Assembly: GCA_963762435.1 (NCBI GenBank)
Contig: CAVXLN010000015.1
Coordinates: 434,001 to 498,000 of the forward strand
Direction of reading: 5' to 3'
From: JAXDMU01 sp963762435
GTDB taxonomy: Bacteria > Pseudomonadota > Alphaproteobacteria > ATCC43930 > CGMCC-115725
DNA length: 64,000 nucleotides
The translations under genes were made by a program, and so were the position numbers. A model generated the notes under the pieces. It did not search any database. It was not told where the DNA came from and saw only the letters and a program-made list of their open reading frames with translations. Position 1 is the stretch's first letter. Each line of letters begins with the position of its first letter. Of this stretch, positions 1 to 9,122 are shown in pieces.

Positions 1-469
1 ACGCGACGCCGGGTTCTGGGCTGTGCGGCGCCGGCGAGGAAGAATTGGTGTTGGACCTGAGCTCAACGCAGTGTCTCCACAGCTCACTGCACCGACTATC
101 GTCGGTTCGCGCGGCGCAGGAGGTCTTATACTCAGTTAGGCAGCGGTTCAGTTGAGTATTATCGTCGAGCTGATCGGCATAAGTATAATGTGAATACGCT
201 CCGATTGAGGGGGCGAAAATTATTACGGCAATCTGGATTTTCGTCGATGTCGATTTGAGGGTCCGTTTCCGTGATTTTGTAGCAATTCCGCGATGTCGCT
301 TGGCGTTCGCCTTATTAAATAATGATACGATCGAACTGATGGCTTGCGTTATCAGAACGGCCAGAACAATGATGATCACCACGCCGCCATTGTTGTCAGG
401 CTGCACCCACCACACGCCGGCGATCCCTATCAGCACGCCGATTGAGACAACGATTAGATGGTTGCGCAT
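1..469 (-). CDS. Small membrane protein of unknown function, C-terminus cut by the window edge
   Basis: Reading the minus strand from an ATG at 469 gives 156 codons without a stop up to the window edge. The N-terminus has two closely spaced hydrophobic stretches (about residues 4-22 and 28-48), then a basic loop rich in Lys/Arg/Thr, then a third hydrophobic stretch near residues 79-92. After it comes a hydrophilic part with four cysteines in two pairs (C-x7-C and C-x6-C), which could form disulfides if periplasmic. The DNA is less GC-rich than the neighbours, so the gene may be acquired. I do not recognise the family. The start has no strong ribosome binding site, so start and reality of the gene are moderately supported. 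Confidence 0.5.
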   Translation of the reverse strand, partial: MRNHLIVVSIGVLIGIAGVWWVQPDNNGGVVIIIVLAVLITQAISSIVSLFNKANAKRHRGIATKSRKRTLKSTSTKIQIAVIIFAPSIGAYSHYTYADQLDDNTQLNRCLTEYKTSCAARTDDSRCSELWRHCVELRSNTNSSSPAPHSPEPGVA

Positions 470-607
470 GATATCTATTGTGTCCCAATAAAATATCGAA
501 GCAAACTCTAGCTTACATTTCCTTCTCTGTAAAACCCAAGGTAAGTGCGGGGCAAATTTCGGCGCCCCTTTGAATCTGAAAACTCGTCCGGCGCGGCCGG
601 GAACGGC

Positions 608-1891
608 TCAGTCCGGCAGCCGCGCTCCCGCCGTCTCCCGCGCAATCGCGATCGTCGGCAGTCCGATCAGATAGATGACGGAAATGAGCGCCAGCGCCAT
701 CGGGTAATTGCCGACGACACCGACCAGCACACCGACGAGCGTCGGGCCGGTCGCCCCCAGCACGCGGCCGAGGCTGAAGGCGAAGCCCGAGCCGAGGCCC
801 CTCAATGCCGTCGGGAACATCTCCGGCAGCCAGATGGTGTAGAGCGCGAAGATGCCGTTGGTGAAGAAGCCCAGCACCGGCAATGAGGCGAAGAGCAGCG
901 TCACGTCGCCTGCTCGGGGGGCGATGACCAGATAGACGAACAGGTTCGTCACCAGGGCACCCAGGAAGAAGACATAGGCCGTCCGCTTCCGGCTGCCGAT
1001 CAGGCGCGCGATGAAGGGCATGGCGATGCAGCCGATGAAGGTGCCGATATTGGTGAAGATGCCGCTCCAGGCCGCCATCGCCTGGGCATGGCCCATTGGC
1101 GCCCCTTCACCGGTAAGGCGCGTGATGACGAGCGTCGGGACCCAGTATGTCGAGGACCACAGGCCGAAGATGATGCAGGACATCATGAGCGCGGCGGCGA
1201 TGGTCGCCTGCGCCTGGCCGGGCGCGAACAGGCTCGAGATCGGCATCGCCTGCTGGCGGCCATGCTTGGGCTCGGGCAGCGAGTAGCGCAGATAGAGGGC
1301 GAGGAGCGAGGGCAGCACGCCGATCAGGAACAGGCCGCGCCAGCCGAACACCGGCAGCGTGCCGAGCGCCACCACGGCGGCGAGCGTCAAGCCCGTCGGC
1401 GTTGCCGTATGGAGCCAGCCGGCGAGCCGGACGCGCATGTTTTCCGGCACCAATTCATGGAGCAGCGGCGTGCCGGCCGCCCATTCGCCGCCGATGCCGA
1501 ATCCCGCGAGGAAGCGGAAGACCGCGAAGATCGCCACCGTCGGCGCCAGGCCGCAGCAGGCGGTGAAGACGGAATAGACGACGATCGTGTAGCACAGCGC
1601 CTTGACCCGCCCGACCCGGTCGGCGAGCCAGCCCCAGAACATGGAGCAAGCCCAGCCCAGCATGAAGATGGAGAAAAGCAGCCCGCCATAAGCGCCGATA
1701 TTGGCCTTGCTGGCCTCGATCCCGCTCGCCGGCAGCAGGTCGCTCAAGGCCGCGACCAGCACGAAGCCGTAGAGCCCGCTGTCGAACCCGTCGAGCATCC
1801 AGCCGCCCCAGCATGCCCAGAATGTCCGGGCAGGCGATGCCGTGGCTTTGGCGGCAGCAAGGCGGGCGGCAGTGTCGCCGGCGCTGGTCAT
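608..1891 (-). CDS. MFS transporter (sugar/organic acid type)
   Basis: A 427-residue, 12-helix major facilitator protein that would move a small organic solute across the inner membrane by proton coupling. The loop 2-3 signature is visible as GWLADRVGRVKAL. A second family hallmark, a Gly-rich helix followed by GEWAAG, resembles carboxylate and sugar porters of the family. The ATG at 1891 is chosen because GGAGGAAGG lies 5 bases upstream; an in-frame TTG 15 bases earlier lacks a good site. It stands alone, with the OmpA-like lipoprotein gene upstream on the same strand. Substrate cannot be told from the sequence; an aromatic acid or other carboxylate is possible. Confidence 0.85.
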   Translation of the reverse strand: MTSAGDTAARLAAAKATASPARTFWACWGGWMLDGFDSGLYGFVLVAALSDLLPASGIEASKANIGAYGGLLFSIFMLGWACSMFWGWLADRVGRVKALCYTIVVYSVFTACCGLAPTVAIFAVFRFLAGFGIGGEWAAGTPLLHELVPENMRVRLAGWLHTATPTGLTLAAVVALGTLPVFGWRGLFLIGVLPSLLALYLRYSLPEPKHGRQQAMPISSLFAPGQAQATIAAALMMSCIIFGLWSSTYWVPTLVITRLTGEGAPMGHAQAMAAWSGIFTNIGTFIGCIAMPFIARLIGSRKRTAYVFFLGALVTNLFVYLVIAPRAGDVTLLFASLPVLGFFTNGIFALYTIWLPEMFPTALRGLGSGFAFSLGRVLGATGPTLVGVLVGVVGNYPMALALISVIYLIGLPTIAIARETAGARLPD

Positions 1892-2037
1892 CAGGCCTTC
1901 CTCCAAACTTTCGCGCTCTTCCCGGCGCGTCTTCAGCGCGGCAAGCCTGCCGCGGGGGGAAGCTTAGCCGCTCACGGACGGCGCGCAACGGCTTGGTATG
2001 CTGGCAGGACCTGCGAAATTGCCGCGAGACGGGTGCC

Positions 2038-3129
2038 TTATGGACCGGCTGCCGGCTTCGTGACCAGCTGGATCAGGACGCTTGGGCTGGTGGCGTTCAG
2101 GTTTGGCTGCTTCGCAACGGTGATTTGACTGGGCAGGATGTCGCTGCCGATCAGCCGGATCTGGACCGCCGTGGCGCGCTTTCCCGCAAGAGCAGCATCC
2201 GCTTTGGTCTCGGCCGCGGTGCTCTGGCCCGTCAGCGTCACGGTGCCGGATTTGCTGGCTTTGATGGCCGCCTCGGCACTGGCGAGATCTTGCTGACTGG
2301 CCGGGTCGATGAGCGCGGTGCCGGAGCGGAAGGTGACAGTGAAGCTGGACGTGGAGCCGGTCGTGTCGGTTCCCGAAGCCGGGCTGTTCTTGCAATTCGT
2401 GCTCTGAGCCGCCGCTGGCGCGACGGTCGCACCGGTCTTCTTGACGGTCTTGAGCTCGTTCTGGCACGCGCTGTTCTCCGCACCGCTATCGGTCTGCATC
2501 GAGATCAGCGCCTGCGTCCACGAGCCGGCCCGGTCATAGGCATAGAGGTCATTCGCCGCCTGATACATGCTGGTGTATTCATTCGCCGAGCCGGGCTTGA
2601 GCCGCGTCTCGATCACCGAGGCCCAGGAGGCCCGGTCCTTGTCCATCTGCACGAGGATGAGCTCGATCGATTTATTGTAGAGAATGTCCTCGTTGACCTT
2701 GGATTTGGTGCTCGTGATCCCGGCGGAGATGGCGTTGAGAATCTGCGAAGCTACTCCCGGCGACAAGGTGCCGGCGAGGCCGAGGCCGACCACGCCGATA
2801 TCGGCTGTGGTGTTGCCGGCATCGATCGCGCGCAGCAGCGAATCCTCGTAATGGGCGAAGCGCACATCGATGAGCTGCTTCATCGCCTCGGTGCAGGGGG
2901 CGATCGTCTCCATCGTCGCCGACGACCAGTCCTTGTTGCAGGCGTCAGGAAGAAAAGCGTCGCTCGACGGCGCGCTCGCGGCCGCTGGCGCTTGAACGGC
3001 CGGGCCGTGAAGCCAGACTGCGTCATCGATAACCGGTTCGCCGTTGGCGAGGTTGGAGATTGTCTGCTGGCAGCCGAATAGCGCCGGACCGCCCAGAGCC
3101 AGCGCCGCAAGGATTCGCAAGGTGCGCAT
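2038..3129 (-). CDS. Putative lipoprotein with a degenerate OmpA-like C-terminal domain
   Basis: A 363-residue protein starting with a lipoprotein signal peptide: Met-Arg, a hydrophobic core and the lipobox ALFGC with Cys20 as the lipidation site. The middle region (about 60-250) is mostly helical and has no motif I can name. The last 100 residues look like a weak OmpA/MotB peptidoglycan-binding fold: a beta strand FRSGTALID, a helix with repeated Ala/Lys, a strand VTLTGQS in place of the usual V-x-G-H-T-D, and KRATAVQIRL in place of LSxxRAxAV. The usual peptidoglycan-contacting Asp and Arg are not clearly kept. It probably tethers the outer membrane or reports on the envelope; no specific role can be given. 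Confidence 0.65.
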   Translation of the reverse strand: MRTLRILAALALGGPALFGCQQTISNLANGEPVIDDAVWLHGPAVQAPAAASAPSSDAFLPDACNKDWSSATMETIAPCTEAMKQLIDVRFAHYEDSLLRAIDAGNTTADIGVVGLGLAGTLSPGVASQILNAISAGITSTKSKVNEDILYNKSIELILVQMDKDRASWASVIETRLKPGSANEYTSMYQAANDLYAYDRAGSWTQALISMQTDSGAENSACQNELKTVKKTGATVAPAAAQSTNCKNSPASGTDTTGSTSSFTVTFRSGTALIDPASQQDLASAEAAIKASKSGTVTLTGQSTAAETKADAALAGKRATAVQIRLIGSDILPSQITVAKQPNLNATSPSVLIQLVTKPAAGP

Positions 3130-3232
3130 GTCGGACCACCCCCGAGGTGCTTGTTCTGTCTATATTTAACTAAAGATTGATTTGGATGTCACGCACCCCC
3201 TTCGAGTTGAAGTTCACGGCGTCGCCCGGCCA

Positions 3233-4675
3233 TCAATCCACTGCGGAGAGCGGCTTCGCCACATCCTCGAGCGAACGCCCTTCGGCCGCGATGCCGAGCT
3301 TGAGCTCGACGAGGGCCGCCACCACCATCAGGGCCGCTGCGATGCCATATCCCACCGCGATCGCGCCGCGCTCGCCGGACGCGATGAGATGGCTGAAGAG
3401 GGCAGGGCCAGCGACACCGCCGACGCCGGTGCCGGCGGCATAGAAGAGCGCGATCGAGATCGCGCGGATCTCGAGCGGGAAGCTTTCGCTGACGGTGAGA
3501 TAGGCCGCACTCGCCGCGGCCGAGGCGAAGAAGAAGATCGTGCTCCAGCCGATCGTCTGCTCCAGCGCATCGAGCCGCCCGCTGACGAAGAGCAGGGCCA
3601 GGCCGGCCAGCAGCAGGCCCGACAGCGTGTAGGTCGCCGCGATCATCGGCCGCCGCCCGATCGTATCGAACAGCGGTGCCAGCAGCACCGAGCCGAGGAA
3701 ATTGCCGATCGCGAAAGGCAGGATATAGAGCCCGATCCGATCGGCCGGCACGTCGTAGAAGCGGGCCAGCACCAGTGGGTAGGTGAAGAAGATGGCGTTG
3801 TAGAAGAAGGCCTGCGTGCCGATCAGCACGATCCCCAGGATCGTGATGCCGCGATGGCGCTCGATCAGGGTCTTGGCGATCTCGATCAGCCCGACCGAGT
3901 GCGTGCGCACATGCAGCCGGATCGAGGCGAGATTCCCGTCGTTGGTCGTGCCCGTCTCCGCCTCGATCTTCTCGAGGATCGCGTTCGCCTCGTCGAGCCG
4001 GCCGCGGATCATCAGCCAGCGCGGGCTTTCCGGGATCCAGCGGCGCAGCACCAGGATGACGAGGCCGAGGGCCGCACCGATGCCGAAGGCAAGCCGCCAG
4101 CCCAGATCCTCCGGCAACCGGCCCGGCGTGAGCAGCCAAAGGGCGGCACCGGCACCGGCGGCGGCGCCCAGCCAGAAGCTGCCATTGACGCAGAGATCGG
4201 TCCGGCCGCGCAGACGGGCCGGGATGAATTCCTGGATGGCCGAGTTCATCGCCGCGTACTCGCCGCCAATGCCGGCGCCGGTGAGGGCACGCAGCAAGGC
4301 GAAGCTCGTGAAATTCCAGGCGCAGGCGCTCATCGCCGTGGCGACGAGATAGAGCCCGAGCGTCGCATAGAACAGCTTGCGGCGGCCGAGCCGGTCGGTG
4401 AGCCAGCCGAAGATCAAAGCTCCGGCCACGGCCCCGGCGAGGTAGGCGCTGGCGCTCCAGCCCACTTCCGCCTCGGTGAGATGGAGCGACGGGCTCGCCC
4501 GCAAGGCGCCCGAGACCGAGCCCGCGATCGTGACTTCGAGCCCGTCCAGCACCCAGGTGATGCCGAGCGCCAGGATGATTCGCGTGTGGAAGCCGCTCCA
4601 TTTCAGCCGGTCGAGCCGGGCCGGAATGTCGGTGCGGACGAGCCCATCCGGCTCCGTGGCACTGGTGTCCGGCAC
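3233..4675 (-). CDS. MFS transporter, sugar porter-like
   Basis: A second, unrelated MFS permease of 480 residues with the sugar-porter layout. It has the loop 2-3 signature GWLTDRLGRRKLF and a matching loop 8-9 signature PLFDTIGRRP, a conserved PESPRWL motif at the end of helix 6, and a long central cytoplasmic loop. The GTG at 4675 is chosen as start: GGGAGG lies 8 bases before it and the first residues PDTSATEPDG give the short hydrophilic tail normal for the family. Longer in-frame starts would run into the divergent opgD gene. It probably imports a sugar, polyol or aromatic acid; the substrate is not visible. Confidence 0.83.
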   Translation of the reverse strand: MPDTSATEPDGLVRTDIPARLDRLKWSGFHTRIILALGITWVLDGLEVTIAGSVSGALRASPSLHLTEAEVGWSASAYLAGAVAGALIFGWLTDRLGRRKLFYATLGLYLVATAMSACAWNFTSFALLRALTGAGIGGEYAAMNSAIQEFIPARLRGRTDLCVNGSFWLGAAAGAGAALWLLTPGRLPEDLGWRLAFGIGAALGLVILVLRRWIPESPRWLMIRGRLDEANAILEKIEAETGTTNDGNLASIRLHVRTHSVGLIEIAKTLIERHRGITILGIVLIGTQAFFYNAIFFTYPLVLARFYDVPADRIGLYILPFAIGNFLGSVLLAPLFDTIGRRPMIAATYTLSGLLLAGLALLFVSGRLDALEQTIGWSTIFFFASAAASAAYLTVSESFPLEIRAISIALFYAAGTGVGGVAGPALFSHLIASGERGAIAVGYGIAAALMVVAALVELKLGIAAEGRSLEDVAKPLSAVD

Positions 4676-4812
4676 GCGAACGCCTCCCACCTTGCTTTGT
4701 CGAAGAAAATCAACCAGTGCGGCACGGTTTGGTTCCTGCCGCAGGAATGGGTGGAATGTCGGATTGACGGGGCGTATGGGGATGAAATCCCTGCTACGAC
4801 CGTTGTTGCGCC

Positions 4813-6366
4813 ATGGAACTCCACCGCCGCCACTTTCTCGCCTCAGCAAGTGCTGCGCTTTTGCTGCCGCCCTTTCATGCGCGGGCCGACGAACCCGCCG
4901 CATCGCCGACACCCGGGCAATTCTCGTTCGATACGGTGCAGGCGCTGGCCAAGGCGCGCGCGGCCAAGCCCTATCAGCCGCCGACCAACGAGCTGCCACC
5001 GGCGATCCGGGCCTTGGATTACGCGCATTTCCGCATGATCAACTACAAGGCGGCGCGCGCCTTCTGGCGCGATAGCGGCCTGTTCCAGGTCCAGCTGTTC
5101 CATCGCGGCTATCAGTTCGACCATAAGGTCGCGATCAATCTCGTCGACAAGGGCATCGTCGCGGCACTCGATTATTCGCCCGACATGTTCGATTTCGGCG
5201 GCAACCAGCTCGACCCGCCGACCGATCCCGATTTCGGCTTCTCCGGATTCCGCCTGCATTTCCCGATGAACCGGCCGGATTATTTCGACGAGTTCGCGGT
5301 GTTCCAGGGCGCCTCGTATTTCCGGTTGATCGGGCGCGGCCAGCAATATGGCCTGTCGGCGCGCGGCCTCGCGATCGACACGGCCTCGCCGCAGGGCGAG
5401 GAATTCCCGATCTTCACCGATTTCTGGATCGAGCGGCCGACTCCGGCGGCGACCTGGGTCACGGTCTATGCGCTGCTCGACAGCAAGAGTACCGCCGGCG
5501 CCTTCCGCTTCACGATCCTGCCCGGCACGGTCACGCGCACGCGGGTCGAGGTGCAGCTCTTCCCGCGGCTCGACATCAGGAAGCCGGGACTGGCGCCGCT
5601 CACCTCCATGTTCATGCAGGGCAAGCTCGGCAACCGGCCCTTCGCGACGCTCGAGCCCGAGACGCATGACAGCGACGGGCTGATGGCGCATACCGGCGCC
5701 GGCGAATTCATCTGGCGGCCGCTGGTCAATCCGCACGCGCTCCGGATCAGCGCCTTCTCCGACGCCTCGCCCAAGGGCTTCGGCCTGATGCAGCGCGAGC
5801 GCGATTTCGACGATTACCAGGATCCGGATCTCCGCTACCAGGACCGGCCCAGCACCTGGGTCGAACCCGAAGGCGATTGGGGCAAGGGGGCCGTCGAGCT
5901 GGTCGAGATCCCGACCGTCGATTCGGTCAACGACAACATGGTCGCTTATTGGGTGCCGGAGACGCAGATCAAGGCGGGCGAGCCCTTTTCCTACGCCTAT
6001 CGGCTGGCGTCGCTGCTCGACGACCGGCTGGCGCCGGCGCTCGGGCGCGTCGTCGCCACGCGTGCCGCCCCACCGGACCCGACCGAGACCGCCAAGGTCG
6101 ACCGCGCCGGGCGCCAGCATTTCTGGGTCGATTTCGGCGAGGGCGATCTGCCGTCGCTGCGGGCCGCCCTGCCGGTCGAAGCGTTGCTCTCGGCCTCCAC
6201 CGGCAAGATCGAGGAAGTCGTCTGCCGCAAGGTCACCGGCTCGATCTGGCGCGCTTCCTTCATCTTCACGCCGGACGGGCGTAAGGATTCGGATCTCCGG
6301 GCCTTTCTGCGCCTCAATGACGAAACCTTGACCGAGACCTGGTCTTTTCTGTGGGCTGCCGAATGA
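4813..6366 (+). CDS. mdoD: Periplasmic glucan biosynthesis protein OpgD/MdoD
   Basis: A 517-residue protein of the MdoG/MdoD family, which shapes osmoregulated periplasmic glucans. The N-terminus is a twin-arginine signal (RRHFL, then an Ala/Leu core and a cleavage site after ARA), which favours MdoD over the Sec-exported MdoG. The body starts with FSFDTVQALAKARAA and carries the typical FRMINYKAARAFW and LFHRGYQF stretches, then the C-terminal Ig-like part. It lies 60 bases upstream of mdoH on the same strand, the usual partner. E. coli MdoD is about 550 residues, so this is near full length. The start is directly after a weak ribosome site but fits the signal peptide. Confidence 0.9.
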   Translation: MELHRRHFLASASAALLLPPFHARADEPAASPTPGQFSFDTVQALAKARAAKPYQPPTNELPPAIRALDYAHFRMINYKAARAFWRDSGLFQVQLFHRGYQFDHKVAINLVDKGIVAALDYSPDMFDFGGNQLDPPTDPDFGFSGFRLHFPMNRPDYFDEFAVFQGASYFRLIGRGQQYGLSARGLAIDTASPQGEEFPIFTDFWIERPTPAATWVTVYALLDSKSTAGAFRFTILPGTVTRTRVEVQLFPRLDIRKPGLAPLTSMFMQGKLGNRPFATLEPETHDSDGLMAHTGAGEFIWRPLVNPHALRISAFSDASPKGFGLMQRERDFDDYQDPDLRYQDRPSTWVEPEGDWGKGAVELVEIPTVDSVNDNMVAYWVPETQIKAGEPFSYAYRLASLLDDRLAPALGRVVATRAAPPDPTETAKVDRAGRQHFWVDFGEGDLPSLRAALPVEALLSASTGKIEEVVCRKVTGSIWRASFIFTPDGRKDSDLRAFLRLNDETLTETWSFLWAAE

Positions 6367-6426
6367 TCTCTTGTCTGGGCCAGGGGTTCTAAGCATCAAT
6401 AACGATTTGCCGAGTGCGGGGCGAGG

Positions 6427-8286
6427 ATGCTGGTACGCCGCGTGATCTTCTGGCTGCTGGTCGCGGTGAGCGCGGTCTTCGCAGCCTATCTCATGTCCGA
6501 GGTGATGGCCGCGAACGGGCTGTCGCCGGTGCGCCTGGCCGTGCTCATCCTGTTCACCGCCAGCTTCACCTGGCTGATCGTCAGCTTCTGGACCGCGATC
6601 CTGGGCTTCGTCATCCGGCTCTTCTCGAGCGGCAGGGTGAGCCTGGCCCAGGCGGCGCATGTCCGCCTCAAGGAGCGGACGGCGATCATCATGCCGATCT
6701 ACAACGAGGATACGGAGCGCGTCGGCGCCGGGCTCGATGTCGTGCTGGCCGGCATGGCACGGACCGAATGGGTCCAGAATTTCGATCTCTTCGTGCTCTC
6801 CGACACCCGCGTGCCCGAGATCGGCGAGGCCGAGCTCGCCATGATCGCGGCCTTGCGCGCGCGGCATCCGGCCAGCGTCAAGCTCTATTACCGGCGGCGC
6901 GAGCGCAATATCGGGCGCAAGGCCGGCAATATCGAGGATTTCATCACGCGCTGGGGCGGCGCCTACGCCCATATGATCGTGCTCGATGCCGACAGCATCA
7001 TGTCGGAGGACACGCTGGTGGCGCTGGCCCAGATGATGGAGGCGAACCCCGATTCCGGCATCATCCAGACCATCCCGATACCGGTGAATCGCGAGACTTT
7101 GTTCGCGCGCATCCAGCAATTCGCGGCCCGGCTCTATATGCCGATCATGGCGTCGGGCCTGGCGTTCCTGACGCGTGGCGAGGGCATCTATTTCGGCCAT
7201 AACGCGATCATCCGCGTGGCGGCCTTCGCCCGATATTGCGCGCTGCCGGTGCTGCCCGGTGCGGCACCCTTGGGCGGCGAGATCCTGAGCCACGATTTCG
7301 TCGAAGCAGCACTGATGCGCCGCGCGGGCTACAAGGTCTGGATCGTGCCCGAGCTCGATGGCTCGTTCGAGGAACTGCCGGCCAACCTCATCGATTTCGC
7401 CAAGCGCGACCGCCGCTGGTGCCAAGGCAACATGCAGCATGGCAGGCTGCTTGGCCTGCCCGGCCTCAACAGGATGAGCCGGCTGCAGCTCTTCATGGGG
7501 GTCACGAGCTACCTGACCTCGCCGCTCTGGTTTGCACTCCTGCTGCTCAGCACGATCGACGCGGTGCAGCGCTCGCTGCAGGAGCCGGTCTATTTCAAGC
7601 CCGGCTACGATCTCTTCCCGGATTGGCCGGTCGCGACGGATTTCCAGGTCGACACGCTGCTGGCGATCACGCTCGCCGCCCTCTTCCTGCCCAAGCTGCT
7701 GAGCCTCGTCACGGCGCTCGTGAGCCGCAGCCGGCGGCGCAGCTTCGGCGGCGGCTTCGGCCTTTCCGTCAGCGTCATGACCGAGATCCTGTTCTCGTCG
7801 ATGATGGCGCCCGTCATGATGGTGTTTCAGACCAATTCCGTGCTTTCGACGCTGCTCGGCCGCACCGTCAGCTGGGACGCCCAGTCGCGCGACGATCGCG
7901 GCTTGAGCTGGAGCGAAGGGCTGAAGCGTCATGGTCGGCAGAGCCTGCTCGGTGTCGTGTGGGGTGCCGCGATCTATTGGCTGGCCCCGGATTTCTTCCT
8001 GTGGATGCTGCCGATCACGCTGGGGCTGGTGCTGGCCGTGCCGCTTTCGGTGCTGTCGAGCCGGGCCGAGCTCGGCAATTGGCTGAAGCGGGCCGGCCTG
8101 TTCGTGACACCGGAAGAGACCCAGACGCCGACCGAGCTCCGGCGCCTCAAACGCGCTTCGATTCGCGGCACCGGCCCGGTGCCGGACTTTTCGAGCGAGA
8201 TCATGCAGGATCTCACGCCGCCGGAAGCGGGCCTGCCGATGATCTGGGTCCCGTGGTCGAAGGAGCCGCTCGTCGACGCGGCTTGA
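6427..8286 (+). CDS. mdoH: Glucans biosynthesis glucosyltransferase OpgH/MdoH
   Basis: A 619-residue inner-membrane family 2 glycosyltransferase that uses UDP-glucose to build and export the glucan backbone. It has two N-terminal helices (about 5-25 and 38-60) and a cytosolic GT domain with IIMPIYNED, the metal-binding VLDADS, an HDFVEAALMRR segment and a QxxRW-like RRWCQGN. Several C-terminal helices follow. It is clearly shorter than E. coli MdoH (about 847 residues), lacking the long N-terminal cytoplasmic region and part of the tail, as many alphaproteobacterial forms do. It is downstream of mdoD and 2 bases before a methyltransferase gene, so likely one operon of three. Confidence 0.92.
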   Translation: MLVRRVIFWLLVAVSAVFAAYLMSEVMAANGLSPVRLAVLILFTASFTWLIVSFWTAILGFVIRLFSSGRVSLAQAAHVRLKERTAIIMPIYNEDTERVGAGLDVVLAGMARTEWVQNFDLFVLSDTRVPEIGEAELAMIAALRARHPASVKLYYRRRERNIGRKAGNIEDFITRWGGAYAHMIVLDADSIMSEDTLVALAQMMEANPDSGIIQTIPIPVNRETLFARIQQFAARLYMPIMASGLAFLTRGEGIYFGHNAIIRVAAFARYCALPVLPGAAPLGGEILSHDFVEAALMRRAGYKVWIVPELDGSFEELPANLIDFAKRDRRWCQGNMQHGRLLGLPGLNRMSRLQLFMGVTSYLTSPLWFALLLLSTIDAVQRSLQEPVYFKPGYDLFPDWPVATDFQVDTLLAITLAALFLPKLLSLVTALVSRSRRRSFGGGFGLSVSVMTEILFSSMMAPVMMVFQTNSVLSTLLGRTVSWDAQSRDDRGLSWSEGLKRHGRQSLLGVVWGAAIYWLAPDFFLWMLPITLGLVLAVPLSVLSSRAELGNWLKRAGLFVTPEETQTPTELRRLKRASIRGTGPVPDFSSEIMQDLTPPEAGLPMIWVPWSKEPLVDAA

Positions 8287-8288
8287 GC

Positions 8289-8945
8289 ATGTGGCGGCAT
8301 CTCGCCCAGGCGCGCATCGATGGCAAGGCTGTCGATCTCTATGAGTGCCACGGCGTGCATATGATCCGCGTCGACGGGCTCGAGCTCATGAATGGCGCGT
8401 GGCACGAGTCCGAGGATCGGCTGGGCGCGCTCGGCGCCAGCCTGACCCAAGGACCCGACCCTGCGATCCTCGTCGGCGGCCTTGGCCTGGGATACACGCT
8501 CGCCAGCCTGACGGCGCATCTCAAGGACCGCGGCCGGATCACGGTCGCCGAGCTGTCGGCCGACATCATCGACTGGTTCGAGCGCTATGTCGGACCGCCG
8601 GCACTGCCGGACAATGTGACGCTCGTCCATGCCGATGTCGGCACTTTCCTCGGCGGGATTGCCGCCTGGGATCTCATCCTGCTCGATATCGACAACGGCC
8701 CGGCCGCCTTCTCCGCGGCCGCGAACGACGCGCTCTATGCAAGCGCCGGCCTCGAAGCCTGCCGGAAGAGCCTCAAGCCCGGCGGTCATCTGCTGCTCTG
8801 GTCGAGCTTCGAGGATGCGGGCTTCGTCGAACGCGCGGGTGCGGCGGGCTTCGTGGTCGCGGTCGAGCCCGTCATCATGGCGGGACGCGCCGAGCCCTTT
8901 CATTTCATCTATGTGCTGACGAAACCTTCGACACTTACGAAGTGA
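8289..8945 (+). CDS. Spermidine synthase-like SAM-dependent methyltransferase
   Basis: A 218-residue Rossmann-fold protein. The nucleotide-binding motif is GGLGLGYT, followed by an acidic end of strand 2 (VAELSADI) and the LLDIDNGP motif typical of proteins annotated as spermidine-synthase-like. It lacks the N-terminal beta-hairpin domain and part of the active site of true aminopropyltransferases, so a methyltransferase or an unassigned activity is more likely. The ATG is 2 bases after the mdoH stop, so it is probably cotranslated with it; whether it acts on glucan-related substrates is only a guess. A palindromic repeat follows the stop. Confidence 0.72.
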   Translation: MWRHLAQARIDGKAVDLYECHGVHMIRVDGLELMNGAWHESEDRLGALGASLTQGPDPAILVGGLGLGYTLASLTAHLKDRGRITVAELSADIIDWFERYVGPPALPDNVTLVHADVGTFLGGIAAWDLILLDIDNGPAAFSAAANDALYASAGLEACRKSLKPGGHLLLWSSFEDAGFVERAGAAGFVVAVEPVIMAGRAEPFHFIYVLTKPSTLTK

Positions 8946-8956
8946 GGCTCAATTTT

Positions 8957-9067
8957 CGTCATGGCCGGGCTTGTCCCGGCCATCCACGTCGCGACGTGGG
9001 CACATTCTCTTCAAGCAAATCAGCATCGGCCCGACGTGGATCCCCGGGACAAAGCCCGGGGATGACG
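8957..9067. repeat. Two-armed palindromic repeat, copy 1 of 3
   Basis: The left arm begins CGTCATGGCCGGGC and ends ATCCACGTC; the right arm begins GACGTGGATCCCC and ends GGGGATGACG. The right arm read in reverse complement nearly equals the left arm, and each arm also folds on itself (GGCCGGG with CCCGGCC; CCCCGGG with CCCGGGG). About 40 unrelated bases separate them. The same unit recurs at 14216-14328 and 18029-18166. This matches REP/BIME-like elements common in alphaproteobacterial intergenic DNA; here it may end transcription of the mdoDH operon. Confidence 0.9.
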
Positions 9068-9122
9068 GTGACGGGTACTGCAGTCTAAATCCGCTCGGCA
9101 AGCTTGATTGCGATCGAAAGCG

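Noticed and set aside
255..491. A 78-codon open frame on the plus strand at the left edge
   Set aside because: It overlaps a longer minus-strand frame with membrane segments and has no recognisable sequence itself.
4843..7932. A 1029-codon open frame on the minus strand opposite opgD and opgH
   Set aside because: It is rich in Ala, Arg, Glu, Asp and His with no fold or motif, and lies wholly antisense to two well-recognised genes. Such shadows are usual in high-GC DNA.
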